From Sulfidibacterium sp964588415 (GTDB lineage Bacteria; Bacteroidota; Bacteroidia; Bacteroidales; F082), in the NCBI GenBank assembly GCA_964588415.1, contig CAZPPK010000004.1, positions 1-38,568 of the forward strand: a stretch of 38,568 nucleotides of DNA, given 5' to 3'. This document shows positions 1 through 8,965 of this stretch, piece by piece (position 1 is the stretch's first letter; the number at the start of each line of letters is the position of its first letter). Under the pieces are notes generated by a model, which was not told where the DNA came from, did no database searches, and worked only from the letters and a program-made list of their open reading frames with translations. The position numbers and the translations under genes are program-made.

Positions 1-9
1 TTTTGCATC

Positions 10-843
10 ATGATAGAGATTGGGAAATACAACCAGCTAACAATACTGAGACAAACCAGTGTGGGTTTGTTCCTTGGAGATAAAGATAGAGAAGAAGTAC
101 TACTCCCGAACAAATACTGTCCAGAAAGCTTTAATGTTGGGGACACGATCGAAGTCTATGTTTACCGCGATCACGAAGAAAGGAAAATTGCGACCAACCT
201 CACTCCCAAAATACTTATGAAAGAGTTCGCTCTTTTAAAAGTGAATGCAGTAGATTCCATCGGGGCATTTCTTGACTGGGGGCTGGAAAAAGATCTATTG
301 GTTCCCTTTAAAGAACAACGACAAAGAATGGTAGAAGGTCGTTGGTATGTGGTTTTTATGGACATCGATTATGAAACCGACCGGCTGTTTGCCACCAACA
401 AAATCGAAAAAAAGTTACATAACGAAGTACTCACGGTAAAAGAAGGCGACGAAGTGGATATCTTGGTGTATCATAAAACAGACCTGGGTTATTCCGTTAT
501 TATCAACAATGCCCACAAAGGGCTGGTTTATGAAAACGAAGTTTTTAAGGAATTGAACGTTGGCGATAAACTCAATGGCTATGTGAAAAAGGTCAGAGAA
601 GGCAATAAAATTGATATTTCCCTGCGCCCCCTTGGTTATAAACACTACAATGACCCTAATAGTGAAGCCATTTATCAGATGCTAATAGAAAACAACGGTT
701 ACCTTGCCTTTGGCGACAAAAGCGCTCCGGATGAAATTTATGAGCAATTTGGCATGAGTAAAAAGGAATTCAAAAAAGCCATCGGCGCTTTGTATAGAAA
801 CCGGAAAATAACAATGGAGCCTGATGGGATCAGGCTGGTGTAA
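10..843 (+). CDS. CvfB-like S1 RNA-binding protein
   Basis: A protein of 277 residues with the layout of the CvfB/YitL family: tandem S1-like OB-fold modules followed by a C-terminal winged helix. The modules are seen in repeated patterns such as VNAVDSIGAFLDWGLEKDLLVPF (about residues 76-98, described here by its GAFLDWG core) and GDKLNGYVKKVREGNKIDIS near 188-207. The last 60 residues (YEQFGMSKKEFKKAIGALYR region) look like the winged helix that databases often mislabel as GntR-type. CvfB proteins bind RNA and affect virulence or translation in Firmicutes; the role in Bacteroidota is not established. The gene starts 10 bases into the window, so its promoter is mostly outside. It converges on fabI with a shared terminator. 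Confidence 0.85.
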   Translation: MIEIGKYNQLTILRQTSVGLFLGDKDREEVLLPNKYCPESFNVGDTIEVYVYRDHEERKIATNLTPKILMKEFALLKVNAVDSIGAFLDWGLEKDLLVPFKEQRQRMVEGRWYVVFMDIDYETDRLFATNKIEKKLHNEVLTVKEGDEVDILVYHKTDLGYSVIINNAHKGLVYENEVFKELNVGDKLNGYVKKVREGNKIDISLRPLGYKHYNDPNSEAIYQMLIENNGYLAFGDKSAPDEIYEQFGMSKKEFKKAIGALYRNRKITMEPDGIRLV

Positions 844-887
844 AATTTCCGCAATCAGATAGAACACACGCTTCTCTGTAAAAACAA

Positions 888-911
888 AAAGCCTGCCATC
901 CGGCAGGCTTT
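888..911. terminator. Bidirectional terminator between the CvfB-like gene and fabI
   Basis: A 10-bp perfect stem, AAAGCCTGCC and GGCAGGCTTT, with the four-base loop ATCC. A-rich on the left and T-rich on the right, it can serve the rightward gene ending at 843 and the leftward fabI ending at 933. Confidence 0.85.
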
Positions 912-932
912 GTCATTTTCAATTTTCAGTTT

Positions 933-1790
933 CTAATCCAAATCCAGAGGCTGATCCAGTCCTAAGTCAATCTCAAGACTCTTGTTGTACATTGCCATGG
1001 CCTTTAAACTCATACCCATGTTCGAAAACCCGCCATCATGGTAGAGGTTCTGCATAGTTACTTTACGTGTGAGGTCTGAAAACAGAGAAACACAATACTT
1101 GGCGCACTCTTCAGCATCGGCATTACCCAATGGCGACATGCGTTCGGTAAAGTCCATCAGCCCGTCGATGCCTTTCACACCGGAACCGGCTGTGGTAATG
1201 GTCGGAGACTGGGAAATAGTGTTTACCCGCACTTTCTTGTCACGGCCGTAAATATACCCGAAGCTTCTGGCAATAGATTCCAGCAAAGATTTGGCATCAG
1301 CCATATCGTTGTAACCATAGAGCACCCTTTGAGCGGCAATGTAAGTCAAAGCAACCACTGAGCCCCATTCGTTGATAGCATCCAGCTTGTAGGCTACCTG
1401 CAAGACTTTATGAAAAGAAATAGCAGATATATCGAGAGTTTTGCTTAGATATTGATAGTTAAGGTCGCTATAGGCCCGTTTCTTCCTTACGTTTAATGAC
1501 ATTCCGATGGAGTGCAATACAAAATCCACCTTCCCTCCCAGAATTTCCATGGATTTCTCAAAAACAGTCATCAAATCATCTACACTGGTGGCATCTGCCG
1601 GGACAACTTCTGCATTGCATTTTTCAGCCAGTTCGTAAAGTTCACCAAAGCGCAATGCTGTGGGTGTATTACTCAATGTGAACACAGCACCTTCTTCATG
1701 AGCCATTTCCGCCACCTTCCAGGCAATGGATTTTTTGTCTAGTGCACCAAAGATGATCCCTTTTTTACCTTTCAATAAATTGTAAGCCAT
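933..1790 (-). CDS. fabI: Enoyl-[acyl-carrier-protein] reductase (NADH), FabI type
   Basis: Catalyses the last reduction of each fatty acid elongation cycle (trans-2-enoyl-ACP to acyl-ACP) in the cytoplasm. The 285 residues match the short-chain dehydrogenase fold of FabI rather than FabG. The N-terminal nucleotide region carries the FabI-type SIAWKVA stretch (residues 21-27), the catalytic pair is spaced Y-X6-K in YNDMADAK, the substrate loop reads SQSPTITTAGSG, and the C-terminus ends its core with DGGFSNMGM, as in E. coli FabI. It is a single-gene unit with its own Bacteroidota promoter (TTTG at 1845-1848, 17-nt gap, TATATTTG at 1820-1827, minus strand). FabI is the triclosan and isoniazid-class target in other bacteria. 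Assignment is firm. Confidence 0.95.
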   Translation of the reverse strand: MAYNLLKGKKGIIFGALDKKSIAWKVAEMAHEEGAVFTLSNTPTALRFGELYELAEKCNAEVVPADATSVDDLMTVFEKSMEILGGKVDFVLHSIGMSLNVRKKRAYSDLNYQYLSKTLDISAISFHKVLQVAYKLDAINEWGSVVALTYIAAQRVLYGYNDMADAKSLLESIARSFGYIYGRDKKVRVNTISQSPTITTAGSGVKGIDGLMDFTERMSPLGNADAEECAKYCVSLFSDLTRKVTMQNLYHDGGFSNMGMSLKAMAMYNKSLEIDLGLDQPLDLD

Positions 1791-1819
1791 TGGTATTTAT
1801 TTAGAATAATTTTAAGTGG

Positions 1820-1848
1820 CAAATATAACAGAAAATGAAAATATCAAA
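1820..1848 (-). promoter_or_regulatory. Bacteroidota-type promoter of fabI
   Basis: On the minus strand TTTG (1848-1845) is followed after 17 nt by TATATTTG (1827-1820), a full match to the known Bacteroidota -33 TTTG / -7 TAnnTTTG promoter. Expected transcript start is near 1813, giving a leader of roughly 20 nt. Confidence 0.75.
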
Positions 1849-1907
1849 CCTGAAGATGACGGATCAGGCTAAAAGATGAATGTGAAAGAAAGTTAAAAAA
1901 TGTGTAA

Positions 1908-3563
1908 TTAAGACTGCATCAGCGCTAAAGCCACCTTCCGGGCGGCGTCAGTAATTTTTTCGTCGCTCAGCATTTTGGCAATTTCTTCAAGGCGCCCTTC
2001 TTCATTCAAAGGAACAATTCTGGATATTGTAACACCTTCTTTTTCGGCTTTATAAACATTAAAATGCACATCTGCCTTGGCAGCAATCTGGGGAAGATGC
2101 GTAATGGCCATAACCTGAAGTTGTGACGACATTTTTTTCAGAATATTTCCCAGCTTGCCGGCAATCTCACCAGAAACGCCAGAGTCAATCTCGTCAAAAA
2201 TGATAGTAGGCAAAACCTGAACCTGATGTACCAATGATTTTAAAGCCAGCATTAACCGCGAAAGTTCACCGCCTGAAGCGGACTTCGAAATTTCGGATAA
2301 CTGCCCGCCTTTGTTGGCATTGAACAGAAAAGTGATCTTATCCTGTCCCCAAAAGGTGAATCTTTTCAATGGGTCGATCTGAACTTTAAAAACAGCATCT
2401 TTCATTCCCAACTGCTTTAAAATGATCTCTACTTCTTTTTCAAAGCCAGAAGAAACCTTTTTACGCAAACGGCTTAGGGCTTGAGATTTTTCTTCCAAAG
2501 CAATGATCAGTTTTTCGAGACGGGCCTTTTCTTCTTCAATTTGTGTATCCAACGACATAATGGAATCCAGCTTTTGCTGGAAATCATCCCGGGTTTCAAT
2601 CAGTTGTGAAATATCATTGGCATGATGTTTTTGCTGAAGGCGGTAAATCATATCCAACCGCTCTTCCACCTGTTTCATCTCTTCCGGATCGAATTCGGCA
2701 AGGTCGGAAAAACGTTCTATATCGCCTGACAAATCAGAGAGTTCGATGGTGGCAGAACGAAGACGTTCCACAAATTCACGGATGTCGGAATGTACTTCGG
2801 CAAGCCTGGAAAAAGCTTCTTTAACTTGATTCAACTGATCCAGCACAGAATGTTCGTCATCTTTCAAAACTGTCCGCGCCAGTACCACACTCTGTCCAAT
2901 ATCTTCGGCATGCGAAAGCATGGCAGCCCTTTCTTCCAGCTCCGGCATCTCATCCGCGTTTAATCTTGCTGCCAGCAACTCATCCAGCTGAAACTGAAAA
3001 TAATCTTCATCGCGTTTGGCCTGTTGGTTTTCCACATTCAATTGTGTCAGTCTTCTTTCGGATTCTGAATATTGAATAAAAAGTTCTTTGTATTCCTGAA
3101 TCAAAACCGGTTCATTGACATAACCATCCAATACTTCCCGTTGAAAGTCAGCTTCATTCAGTAGCAAAGTCTGGTGTTGTGAATGGATGTCAACCAGTTT
3201 CTCACCCATATCTTTCAGGATATTGAGATTCACCGGCGTGTCATTCACGAAAGCCCTGGATTTCCCGGAAGGAACAATCTCCCTGCGTAATACCGTTTCC
3301 GGTTCATAATCCAGGTCATTGACCTGGAAAAAGGTTTTCATATCCAAGCGATGAATATCAAAAGTCGCTTCCACAACACATTTGCTGTCCTTATCCATCA
3401 AAACCGACGGATCAGCCCTCTTACCAAGCAGCAATGAAAGAGCCCCCAGCAAAATGGATTTCCCGGCTCCCGTTTCTCCGGTAATAACAGTAAAACCAGG
3501 CAGGAAATTCACTTCCATCCGGTCAATCAGCGTATAGTTTTTTATGGAAAGATGCGATAACAT
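1908..3563 (-). CDS. recN: DNA repair ATPase RecN
   Basis: An SMC-like ATPase that acts in recombinational repair of double-strand breaks. From the Met at 3563 the protein has 551 residues: N-terminal MLSHLSIKNYTLID typical of RecN, Walker A GETGAGKS at about residues 29-36, a long central coiled coil (about 150-360), the ABC signature SGGELSRLMLAL, and Walker B IIFDEIDSGVSG followed by an ITHLPQIA switch segment. The reading frame stays open upstream to 3602, but a promoter -7 element (TAAATTTG, 3597-3590) lies between 3602 and 3563, so the downstream start is preferred. It is the last gene of the leftward lpxK-punA-lpxH run, though it appears to have its own promoter as well. Confidence 0.93.
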   Translation of the reverse strand: MLSHLSIKNYTLIDRMEVNFLPGFTVITGETGAGKSILLGALSLLLGKRADPSVLMDKDSKCVVEATFDIHRLDMKTFFQVNDLDYEPETVLRREIVPSGKSRAFVNDTPVNLNILKDMGEKLVDIHSQHQTLLLNEADFQREVLDGYVNEPVLIQEYKELFIQYSESERRLTQLNVENQQAKRDEDYFQFQLDELLAARLNADEMPELEERAAMLSHAEDIGQSVVLARTVLKDDEHSVLDQLNQVKEAFSRLAEVHSDIREFVERLRSATIELSDLSGDIERFSDLAEFDPEEMKQVEERLDMIYRLQQKHHANDISQLIETRDDFQQKLDSIMSLDTQIEEEKARLEKLIIALEEKSQALSRLRKKVSSGFEKEVEIILKQLGMKDAVFKVQIDPLKRFTFWGQDKITFLFNANKGGQLSEISKSASGGELSRLMLALKSLVHQVQVLPTIIFDEIDSGVSGEIAGKLGNILKKMSSQLQVMAITHLPQIAAKADVHFNVYKAEKEGVTISRIVPLNEEGRLEEIAKMLSDEKITDAARKVALALMQS

Positions 3564-3589
3564 ATTTTGAGAAGCAATTTTTCTTCGGA

Positions 3590-3597
3590 CAAATTTA
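3590..3597 (-). promoter_or_regulatory. Candidate -7 element for recN
   Basis: TAAATTTG on the minus strand fits TAnnTTTG and sits 27 nt before the preferred recN ATG at 3563. No clear TTTG is seen 17-20 nt upstream (only a TTTC), so this is weaker than the fabI promoter. Confidence 0.4.
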
Positions 3598-3660
3598 CAC
3601 AAAAGGGCACATGAAAGTAGAACCTGGGAAAGAAAGAAAAGATTAGGAAACTAAAACCTT

Positions 3661-4428
3661 CTAGAGTTCAAAGGTCTTCACTTCAAACACTCCGTTTTCA
3701 AAAACCCCGTAAGTGAAATGGAAAAGCCAGTCGCCCAAAACAACCAGATTGGCTTTATCTGTTACCGGAATTTGCAACGGAATATGACGGTGGCCAAAAA
3801 TAAAGAAATCTATTTCAGGATGTTGCAAAGCTTTCTTTTGGGCATAATGAAACAGTATTTCTTTGTCGTGTTCAAAATACTGATCCTGCGTTTCGGCATA
3901 ATTAATTTTTGCCAGACGGCTTCTTCTGGAGAAATAATTTCCCATAGCAGTCCCCATATCCGGGTGCAGCCAACTGAATAAAAACTGATTAGGCCTGAAC
4001 TCAAAAATCCTTTTCAGAAACTTATAGCTGTGGTCTCCCGGACCGAGTCCATCCCCATGGGCAAGATAAATTACCTTACCATACATTTCCCGGATAATGG
4101 GTTTGCGGTACAACTTCACTCCTATTTCTTTTTCGAGATAATCGAAAGCCCACAAATCGTGGTTCCCGCGAAAAACATGAACCGGAACGCCCGAATCGGC
4201 AATCTCCGCCAATTTTCCGAGAAACCTCACATAGCCTTTGGGAACCACGGTTTTATATTCAAACCAAAAATCGAAAATATCTCCCATGAGAAAGATCTCT
4301 GAAGCATCCTTCCAGGCTATATCCAGCCATTTAACCAGCAGCTTTTCCCTTTCCAGGCTCGTATCATGGTCAGGAATTCCCAGATGAAAATCTGAAATAA
4401 AATAAGCTTTATTTTTCCCCAACGACAT
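3661..4428 (-). CDS. lpxH: UDP-2,3-diacylglucosamine diphosphatase (LpxH family)
   Basis: Calcineurin-like metallophosphoesterase of 255 residues. All five metal-site blocks are present: SDFHLG (Asp13, His15), GDIFDFW (Asp50), GNHD (Asn89, His90), HGD (His124) and GHRH (His213, His215). The GDIFDFWFEY segment and the length are characteristic of LpxH, which cleaves UDP-2,3-diacylglucosamine to lipid X in lipid A synthesis at the inner membrane. A general UDP-2,3-diacylglucosamine pyrophosphatase-like role is the only serious alternative. It follows punA by 41 bp on the same strand, and lpxK lies just beyond, so two lipid A genes share a transcription unit. Confidence 0.88.
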   Translation of the reverse strand: MSLGKNKAYFISDFHLGIPDHDTSLEREKLLVKWLDIAWKDASEIFLMGDIFDFWFEYKTVVPKGYVRFLGKLAEIADSGVPVHVFRGNHDLWAFDYLEKEIGVKLYRKPIIREMYGKVIYLAHGDGLGPGDHSYKFLKRIFEFRPNQFLFSWLHPDMGTAMGNYFSRRSRLAKINYAETQDQYFEHDKEILFHYAQKKALQHPEIDFFIFGHRHIPLQIPVTDKANLVVLGDWLFHFTYGVFENGVFEVKTFEL

Positions 4429-4469
4429 AATGGTTTGACTCAGAATATAAAGATGTTAGCAATGTCTTG

Positions 4470-5279
4470 CTATAACTCTAATAGCAAATCTTTGATGATG
4501 GTGATCAGCTTCGGGGTAACCGCTTTCACGGCAGCCAATACTTCCTGATGGCTGATTTCTACAATTTTTCCTTCCACACCCAAGTCGGAAATTACCGAAA
4601 CGGCGAATACCGGAAGTTCCATGTGACGTGCAACAATTACTTCAGGAACCGTTGACATTCCCACTGCGTCGGCACCAAGAATGCGCATATATCTGTATTC
4701 TGCGGGCGTTTCATAAGTAGGGCCTGAAGAACCGGCATAAACGCCCTTCTGGTAATGAATTCCGTGTTTCTGTGCCACTTTTTCAGCTTTCTTGAGCAAT
4801 TCTTTGTCATAAGCCTGGCTCATATCTACAAATCGTGGACCCAGGCTGTCAAAATTCTTACCAAGCAAAGGGTTAGGCATCAGATTAATGTGGTCAGAAA
4901 TAAACATAATGTCTCCGACACTGAAATTTGGGTTTAAACCACCGCTTGCATTAGAAACAAACAGATATTCAATGCCAAGGCTTTTGAAAACGCGTACCGG
5001 AAAGGTGACTTCATCCATGTTGTAACCTTCATAAAAATGAAAACGTCCCTGCATAGCAACCACTTCAACACCATTCAAAGTACCAAAAATCAACTGGCCG
5101 TTATGCCCTTTGATCGTTGACACCGGAAAATTCGGAATATCTTTATAAGGAAGTTGTTCGTTAACTTTAATTTCATCAGCTAAATCACCCAAACCTGAGC
5201 CAAGAATAATGGCCACTTTGGGTCGGATGCTGGTTTTGCTTTTAATAAATTCAGCGCTTTCTCGGATTTTCTCTAACAT
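4470..5279 (-). CDS. punA: Purine-nucleoside phosphorylase (trimeric PNP/MTAP family)
   Basis: Cleaves purine nucleosides with phosphate to free base and ribose-1-phosphate in purine salvage. The 269 residues carry the family marks: ILGSGLGDL phosphate loop (Gly27-Ser28-Gly29), GRFHFYEGY with the phosphate-binding Arg/His, SNASGGLN, SSGPTYETPAEYR, and GADAVGMSTVPEV with the base-site Met. The start codon lies inside the end of lpxK (29-bp overlap), which implies translational coupling in the lpxK-punA-lpxH run. No lipid A role is implied; the link is probably only shared expression. Confidence 0.93.
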   Translation of the reverse strand: MLEKIRESAEFIKSKTSIRPKVAIILGSGLGDLADEIKVNEQLPYKDIPNFPVSTIKGHNGQLIFGTLNGVEVVAMQGRFHFYEGYNMDEVTFPVRVFKSLGIEYLFVSNASGGLNPNFSVGDIMFISDHINLMPNPLLGKNFDSLGPRFVDMSQAYDKELLKKAEKVAQKHGIHYQKGVYAGSSGPTYETPAEYRYMRILGADAVGMSTVPEVIVARHMELPVFAVSVISDLGVEGKIVEISHQEVLAAVKAVTPKLITIIKDLLLEL

Positions 5280-6315
5280 ATTTTAGAATTTGATCGTTAA
5301 ACTCTTCACCATCGTGCCCGTGGAATTTAACTTCAATGGGAAGGAAAAATACAGGCAAATCTTTTAGTATGCGAAGATAGGGAGAATTTATCAATCTCAT
5401 GGCGTCCTTTTCTGTCGTAATAATCGCTTTATTTTTCGTAAACTGATCTTCGAAAGTTTTTGCTATAAATTCAATATCCTTTCGGGTATAAAAGTGATGG
5501 TCCGGAAAGTCAAGAGATATCAGTTCCCTGCAACGGTAACGCAGGTAATCTTTTAATGGATAAGGATTTGCCACTCCTGAAAAAAGAATAATAGCAGAAT
5601 ATCTCTTCTCAAAATTCTTCTTTTTAAAATCATGTAGCGAAACCAGCTTATCATAGTGTAAATATGAGAAATACAGCTTCTGATGACCTGCAATATTGAG
5701 TTTCTTGTGTATGTGTTTTCTAACAATGGGTGAAAGTATTTTTTCTGTCTTGGAGACTATGATAACATCTGCCCTTTTTGCTGCCGATTTTACATCGCGC
5801 AGCCCACCGGCCGGGAAAAGATAATCATCTACATATAACCTCCGGTAATCGGTAAGAAGAATAGAAAAGCCGGGCTCCACATACCTGTGCTGCATGGCAT
5901 CATCAAGCAAAATCACATCTATGTTTTCATCTTCCTCCATTAAATTCTCTATTCCCTCGCAACGCTTTTCATCAACCGCCAGTGTTATATACTCCCCGAA
6001 TTTTGCAGAATATTGTTTGGGTTCGTCGCCAATTTGAGTCGAATCAGATTCCGGATTGGCTTTATAATAACCTTTCGTTTTACGACCATAGCCGCGTGAA
6101 AGGATGGCTAGATTGAGTTTTTCGTTAAGAAACATCCTTACAAGATATTCCGTATGAGGTGTTTTTCCACTGCCACCCAGACTCAGGTTTCCAACACCGA
6201 TAATGGGGATATCGTATGATTTAACAGGCAGGATACCCGTTTCAAACATAAGATGTCTTATCCTTATCACAATGCCAAAAAGCCAACTAACCGGAAGCAG
6301 TACCAGTCGCCACAT
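5251..6315 (-). CDS. lpxK: Tetraacyldisaccharide 4'-kinase LpxK
   Basis: Adds the 4'-phosphate to the lipid A disaccharide at the cytoplasmic face of the inner membrane. The 354 residues begin with a short hydrophobic membrane-associating helix (residues 3-17), then a P-loop VGNLSLGGSGKT (about 41-52, Lys51), SRGYGRKTKG, the VILLDDAMQHR segment containing the catalytic Asp pair, and FPAGGLRD. All are conserved in LpxK. It is first in the leftward lpxK-punA-lpxH run, and a possible -7 element (TACTTTTG, 6394-6387) lies 72 nt upstream. Assignment is firm. Confidence 0.93.
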   Translation of the reverse strand: MWRLVLLPVSWLFGIVIRIRHLMFETGILPVKSYDIPIIGVGNLSLGGSGKTPHTEYLVRMFLNEKLNLAILSRGYGRKTKGYYKANPESDSTQIGDEPKQYSAKFGEYITLAVDEKRCEGIENLMEEDENIDVILLDDAMQHRYVEPGFSILLTDYRRLYVDDYLFPAGGLRDVKSAAKRADVIIVSKTEKILSPIVRKHIHKKLNIAGHQKLYFSYLHYDKLVSLHDFKKKNFEKRYSAIILFSGVANPYPLKDYLRYRCRELISLDFPDHHFYTRKDIEFIAKTFEDQFTKNKAIITTEKDAMRLINSPYLRILKDLPVFFLPIEVKFHGHDGEEFNDQILKYVRENPRKR

Positions 6316-6386
6316 TTAAAATAATTTGTATAAGAGTTCGATCCTTCTTTTTGAGCTAAAATTGTGTAATTTTATGAAAATTTTTC

Positions 6387-6394
6387 CAAAAGTA
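6387..6394 (-). promoter_or_regulatory. Candidate -7 element for the lpxK run
   Basis: TACTTTTG on the minus strand matches TAnnTTTG. No TTTG is found at the usual distance upstream, so confidence is low. Confidence 0.3.
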
Positions 6395-6441
6395 AGGGTT
6401 TAAGTTTAACTTTTCTCATAATCTTAAAATATAATGACTCT

Positions 6442-7539
6442 ATGAAGATAATAAATATTACGGATTTTCTTGAGCAAATTGCTCCTTTGAGTTTACAGGA
6501 AACTTATGATAATTCAGGGTTATTGATGGGTTCGCCTGAAAAGGAAGTCCGTAAAGCGCTTATTACTTTAGATATTACCCCAGCTGTTATGGATGAGGCC
6601 ATACAAAGCGGGTGTGATCTCATTATTTCGCATCACCCTTTAATTTTCAAAGGCCTTAAAAGGATCAACGGTGGGAACATGGTTGAAGACCTTGTTGTAA
6701 AAGCCATCAAAAATGACATCTGCATTTATGCGATTCACACCAATCTGGACAATGTTTCCAATGGAGTGAACGGAGCGCTGGCGAAAAAGACCGGATTAAA
6801 GAATACACGGGTTTTATCTTCCAAAGGAGGCGAATTGAACAAACTGGTAGTTTTTTGTCCGCAAAGTCATGCAGAAGAAGTTCGAAATAGCTTGCTTGAT
6901 GCAGGGGCAGGCCACATAGGAAATTACAGCCACTGCAGTTTTAACACAGAAGGTATGGGAAGTTTCAAGGCCGGACAAGGTGCGAATCCTTATGTTGGAG
7001 AAATCGGCAAAATTCATTTTGAAAACGAAGTCAGAATAGAAACCATCGTTCCCAAATGGATGATTTCCAAAGTGATTAATGCCATGTTGGAAGTGCATCC
7101 CTACGAAGAAGTTGCTTATGACATTTACCCGCTGAATACTAAAAATGGTAATTTCGGTTCTGGGATCATCGGAACGTTGGAAAAGGAGACAGATGTAAAA
7201 GAATTTTTAAAAAAGCTGAAAGAAATTTTACACGCTTCCCATATCCGGTACGGACCTTTTCATTCAGGGAGGAAAGTCAGAAAGGTGGCGCTTTGTGGCG
7301 GAAGCGGCAGTTTTTTGATGGAAGATGCTTTTCGGCAAGGTGCTGATTTGTTTGTAACCGGTGACCTGAAGTATCATGACTTTTTTGAATATCAGGGTAA
7401 AATGACACTTGCAGACGCAGGACATTATGAAACAGAACAGTTTACGAAAGAATTATTATTTGATTTTTTAACGAAAAAATTTCCTAATTTTGCACTCCAA
7501 ATTTCAAGTATGAATACGAATCCTATCTCTTTTTTGTAG
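6442..7539 (+). CDS. Nif3-like dinuclear metal-binding protein
   Basis: Member of the Nif3/YbgI (DUF34) family, which forms a toroidal hexamer with a two-metal site. Residues seen: TYDNSGLLMG near 21-30, SHHPLIF with the metal His pair (64-65), HTNLDNVSNGVN, and near the C-terminus DAGHYETEQF supplying the last His and Glu ligands. The 365-residue length reflects the extra PII-like middle domain (about 125-230) found in many bacterial members. The family has been annotated as GTP cyclohydrolase I type 2, but its reaction is not settled. The next gene, 19 bp downstream, encodes a coiled-coil zinc ribbon protein; this pair recurs in many genomes, pointing to a shared unknown process. Confidence 0.88.
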   Translation: MKIINITDFLEQIAPLSLQETYDNSGLLMGSPEKEVRKALITLDITPAVMDEAIQSGCDLIISHHPLIFKGLKRINGGNMVEDLVVKAIKNDICIYAIHTNLDNVSNGVNGALAKKTGLKNTRVLSSKGGELNKLVVFCPQSHAEEVRNSLLDAGAGHIGNYSHCSFNTEGMGSFKAGQGANPYVGEIGKIHFENEVRIETIVPKWMISKVINAMLEVHPYEEVAYDIYPLNTKNGNFGSGIIGTLEKETDVKEFLKKLKEILHASHIRYGPFHSGRKVRKVALCGGSGSFLMEDAFRQGADLFVTGDLKYHDFFEYQGKMTLADAGHYETEQFTKELLFDFLTKKFPNFALQISSMNTNPISFL

Positions 7540-7558
7540 ATCTGAAACTTAATACATT

Positions 7559-8332
7559 ATGGCAAAGGAAAATAGTACCCAGGTAGAAGGTGAAGTAAGC
7601 GTTGAAAAAAAGCTCATTTCGCTGTATAATCTTCAGCAAATTGATTCCCAAATCGACAAAATTAAAATAATCAGAGGTGAATTGCCCTTAGAGGTTGAAG
7701 ACCTTGAAGATGAAATTGAGGGGTTAGTTACGCGTGTTTCGAACCTGCAGGAAGAAAAGAGCCGTTTTGAGCATTTTGTTATTGAAAAAGAAAGTGCCGT
7801 CAAGGAGAGTACATCACTCATCAAAAAATATGAAGATCAACAAATGAATGTTCGCAACAACCGCGAATATGATTCATTGAGCAAAGAAGTTGAATTTCAA
7901 AATCTTGAGATCCAATTGTCTGATAAGAAAATGAAAGAAGCAAAATTTCAGATCGATAACCTGATGGCTGAAATTGAAGGGACACAGGAAAAAATGACTC
8001 TGCGCCAGCAAGATCTTGAAGCTAAAAAAGCTGAATTGAGCGGTATTGTTGCAGAAACGGAAAAAGATGAAAAAGAGTTAGTACGGCTGTCTAAGGAAAA
8101 TGAACATTTTATTCAAGATCGATTGCTCTCGGCCTACAAAAGGATTAGAAAAAATTTCCGTAACGGACTTGCCGTAGTTAAAATTGAACGTGATGCTTGC
8201 GGTGGTTGTTTCAACAAAATTCCTCCACAGCACCAAATGGACATTAAACTGCACAAAAAAATCATTGTTTGCGAATACTGCGGCCGTATTTTGGTTGACG
8301 ATGATATTGTAAACCGGACCAAAACCGAATAG
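7559..8332 (+). CDS. Coiled-coil protein with C-terminal zinc ribbon (CT398-like)
   Basis: A 257-residue protein with a long acidic/basic coiled coil (about residues 20-195) and a C-terminal four-cysteine zinc ribbon: CGGC at 214-217 and CEYC at 238-241. The segment between (NKIPPQHQMDIKLHK) is typical of the family once called zf-RING_7/CT398. Function is unknown; nucleic-acid or ribosome binding has been suggested for relatives. It sits 19 bp after the Nif3-like gene and ends just before a strong terminator, so the two form an operon. Confidence 0.85.
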   Translation: MAKENSTQVEGEVSVEKKLISLYNLQQIDSQIDKIKIIRGELPLEVEDLEDEIEGLVTRVSNLQEEKSRFEHFVIEKESAVKESTSLIKKYEDQQMNVRNNREYDSLSKEVEFQNLEIQLSDKKMKEAKFQIDNLMAEIEGTQEKMTLRQQDLEAKKAELSGIVAETEKDEKELVRLSKENEHFIQDRLLSAYKRIRKNFRNGLAVVKIERDACGGCFNKIPPQHQMDIKLHKKIIVCEYCGRILVDDDIVNRTKTE

Positions 8333-8368
8333 TTTCGGTTATCTTATCACAGAATTTATTTTAAAGAT

Positions 8369-8896
8369 TTAAAGTTGCACAAACAATCGCTGTGCAACTT
8401 TTTTATGCGTGTTATCCAGACCGAAAATAATGGGTTCGTGGATTTGAAAGTATTCAATTACCTGTTCCAAAATCTCTTTTCTAACGGTGACCAGAACAGG
8501 GCGATTTTCTGCTAATAGTTTATAGAATGTATTATACCATATTTTTTGAGCCAGTTCAAAATTCCCGGTCTCATCCAGAATGAAAAGGCATTATTCCTTA
8601 TCTTTTGATTTCAATAGCAAATACTCTCCCAATCGAATGGTTTTGGGATTGAAATAGAATCTTCCCACTTTTTCATATCCCATAACCGCCTCATCACAAC
8701 ATAAAAGCTGTCTTCCGCCACCATTAATATCAACAATTTCAAATTTGGTTCTCAGATTATTTCTCCATTGCCCAACAGTATAAAATCCTGATGTTCTGAC
8801 TCCTGCCAAATTCAGTTGGGTCAATACGGATGTTAGAAAAGTTATTTTCTCTTCACCCTGATGGCATACAATAATAAATACTTTAGAAGCTTCCAT
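8369..8896 (-). pseudogene. Broken THEP1-type nucleoside-triphosphatase (in-frame stop)
   Basis: Read through one in-frame TAA (8593-8591), the minus strand from ATG 8896 to stop 8369 encodes 174 residues plus the stop position, the usual length of THEP1/NTPase_1 proteins. Family marks before the stop are a GFYT motif after the first helix, KFEIVDINGG and VGRFYF; after the stop they are FILDETG (Walker B), a Trp-rich helix and NRPVLVTVRKEILEQVIEYF. The P-loop is also eroded: CHQGEEKIT replaces the GxxGxGKT pattern, keeping the Lys but losing both flanking Gly and the first Thr. Two separate defects argue for a decaying gene rather than a sequencing slip. The frame is also open upstream of 8896 to 8944, but the Met at 8896 fits the family's start. 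It is divergent from prmC by about 70 bp. Confidence 0.8.
8371..8404 (+). terminator. Intrinsic terminator of the Nif3-like/zinc ribbon operon
   Basis: Ten-bp stem AAAGTTGCAC / GTGCAACTTT with an 11-nt loop, running into six Ts (8399-8404). It overlaps the 3' coding end of the broken THEP1 gene on the other strand. Confidence 0.85.
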
Positions 8897-8965
8897 CCCC
8901 GCGAAGCTAAAGAAACAAAACTGAAGATGGGCTATTTCTAACAAAAAATGGGCTTATTTTGCAAT

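Noticed and set aside
3564..3602. Extension of RecN to the Met at 3602
   Set aside because: It spans a TAAATTTG element and adds MCKFVRRKIASQN, which is not part of the RecN start.
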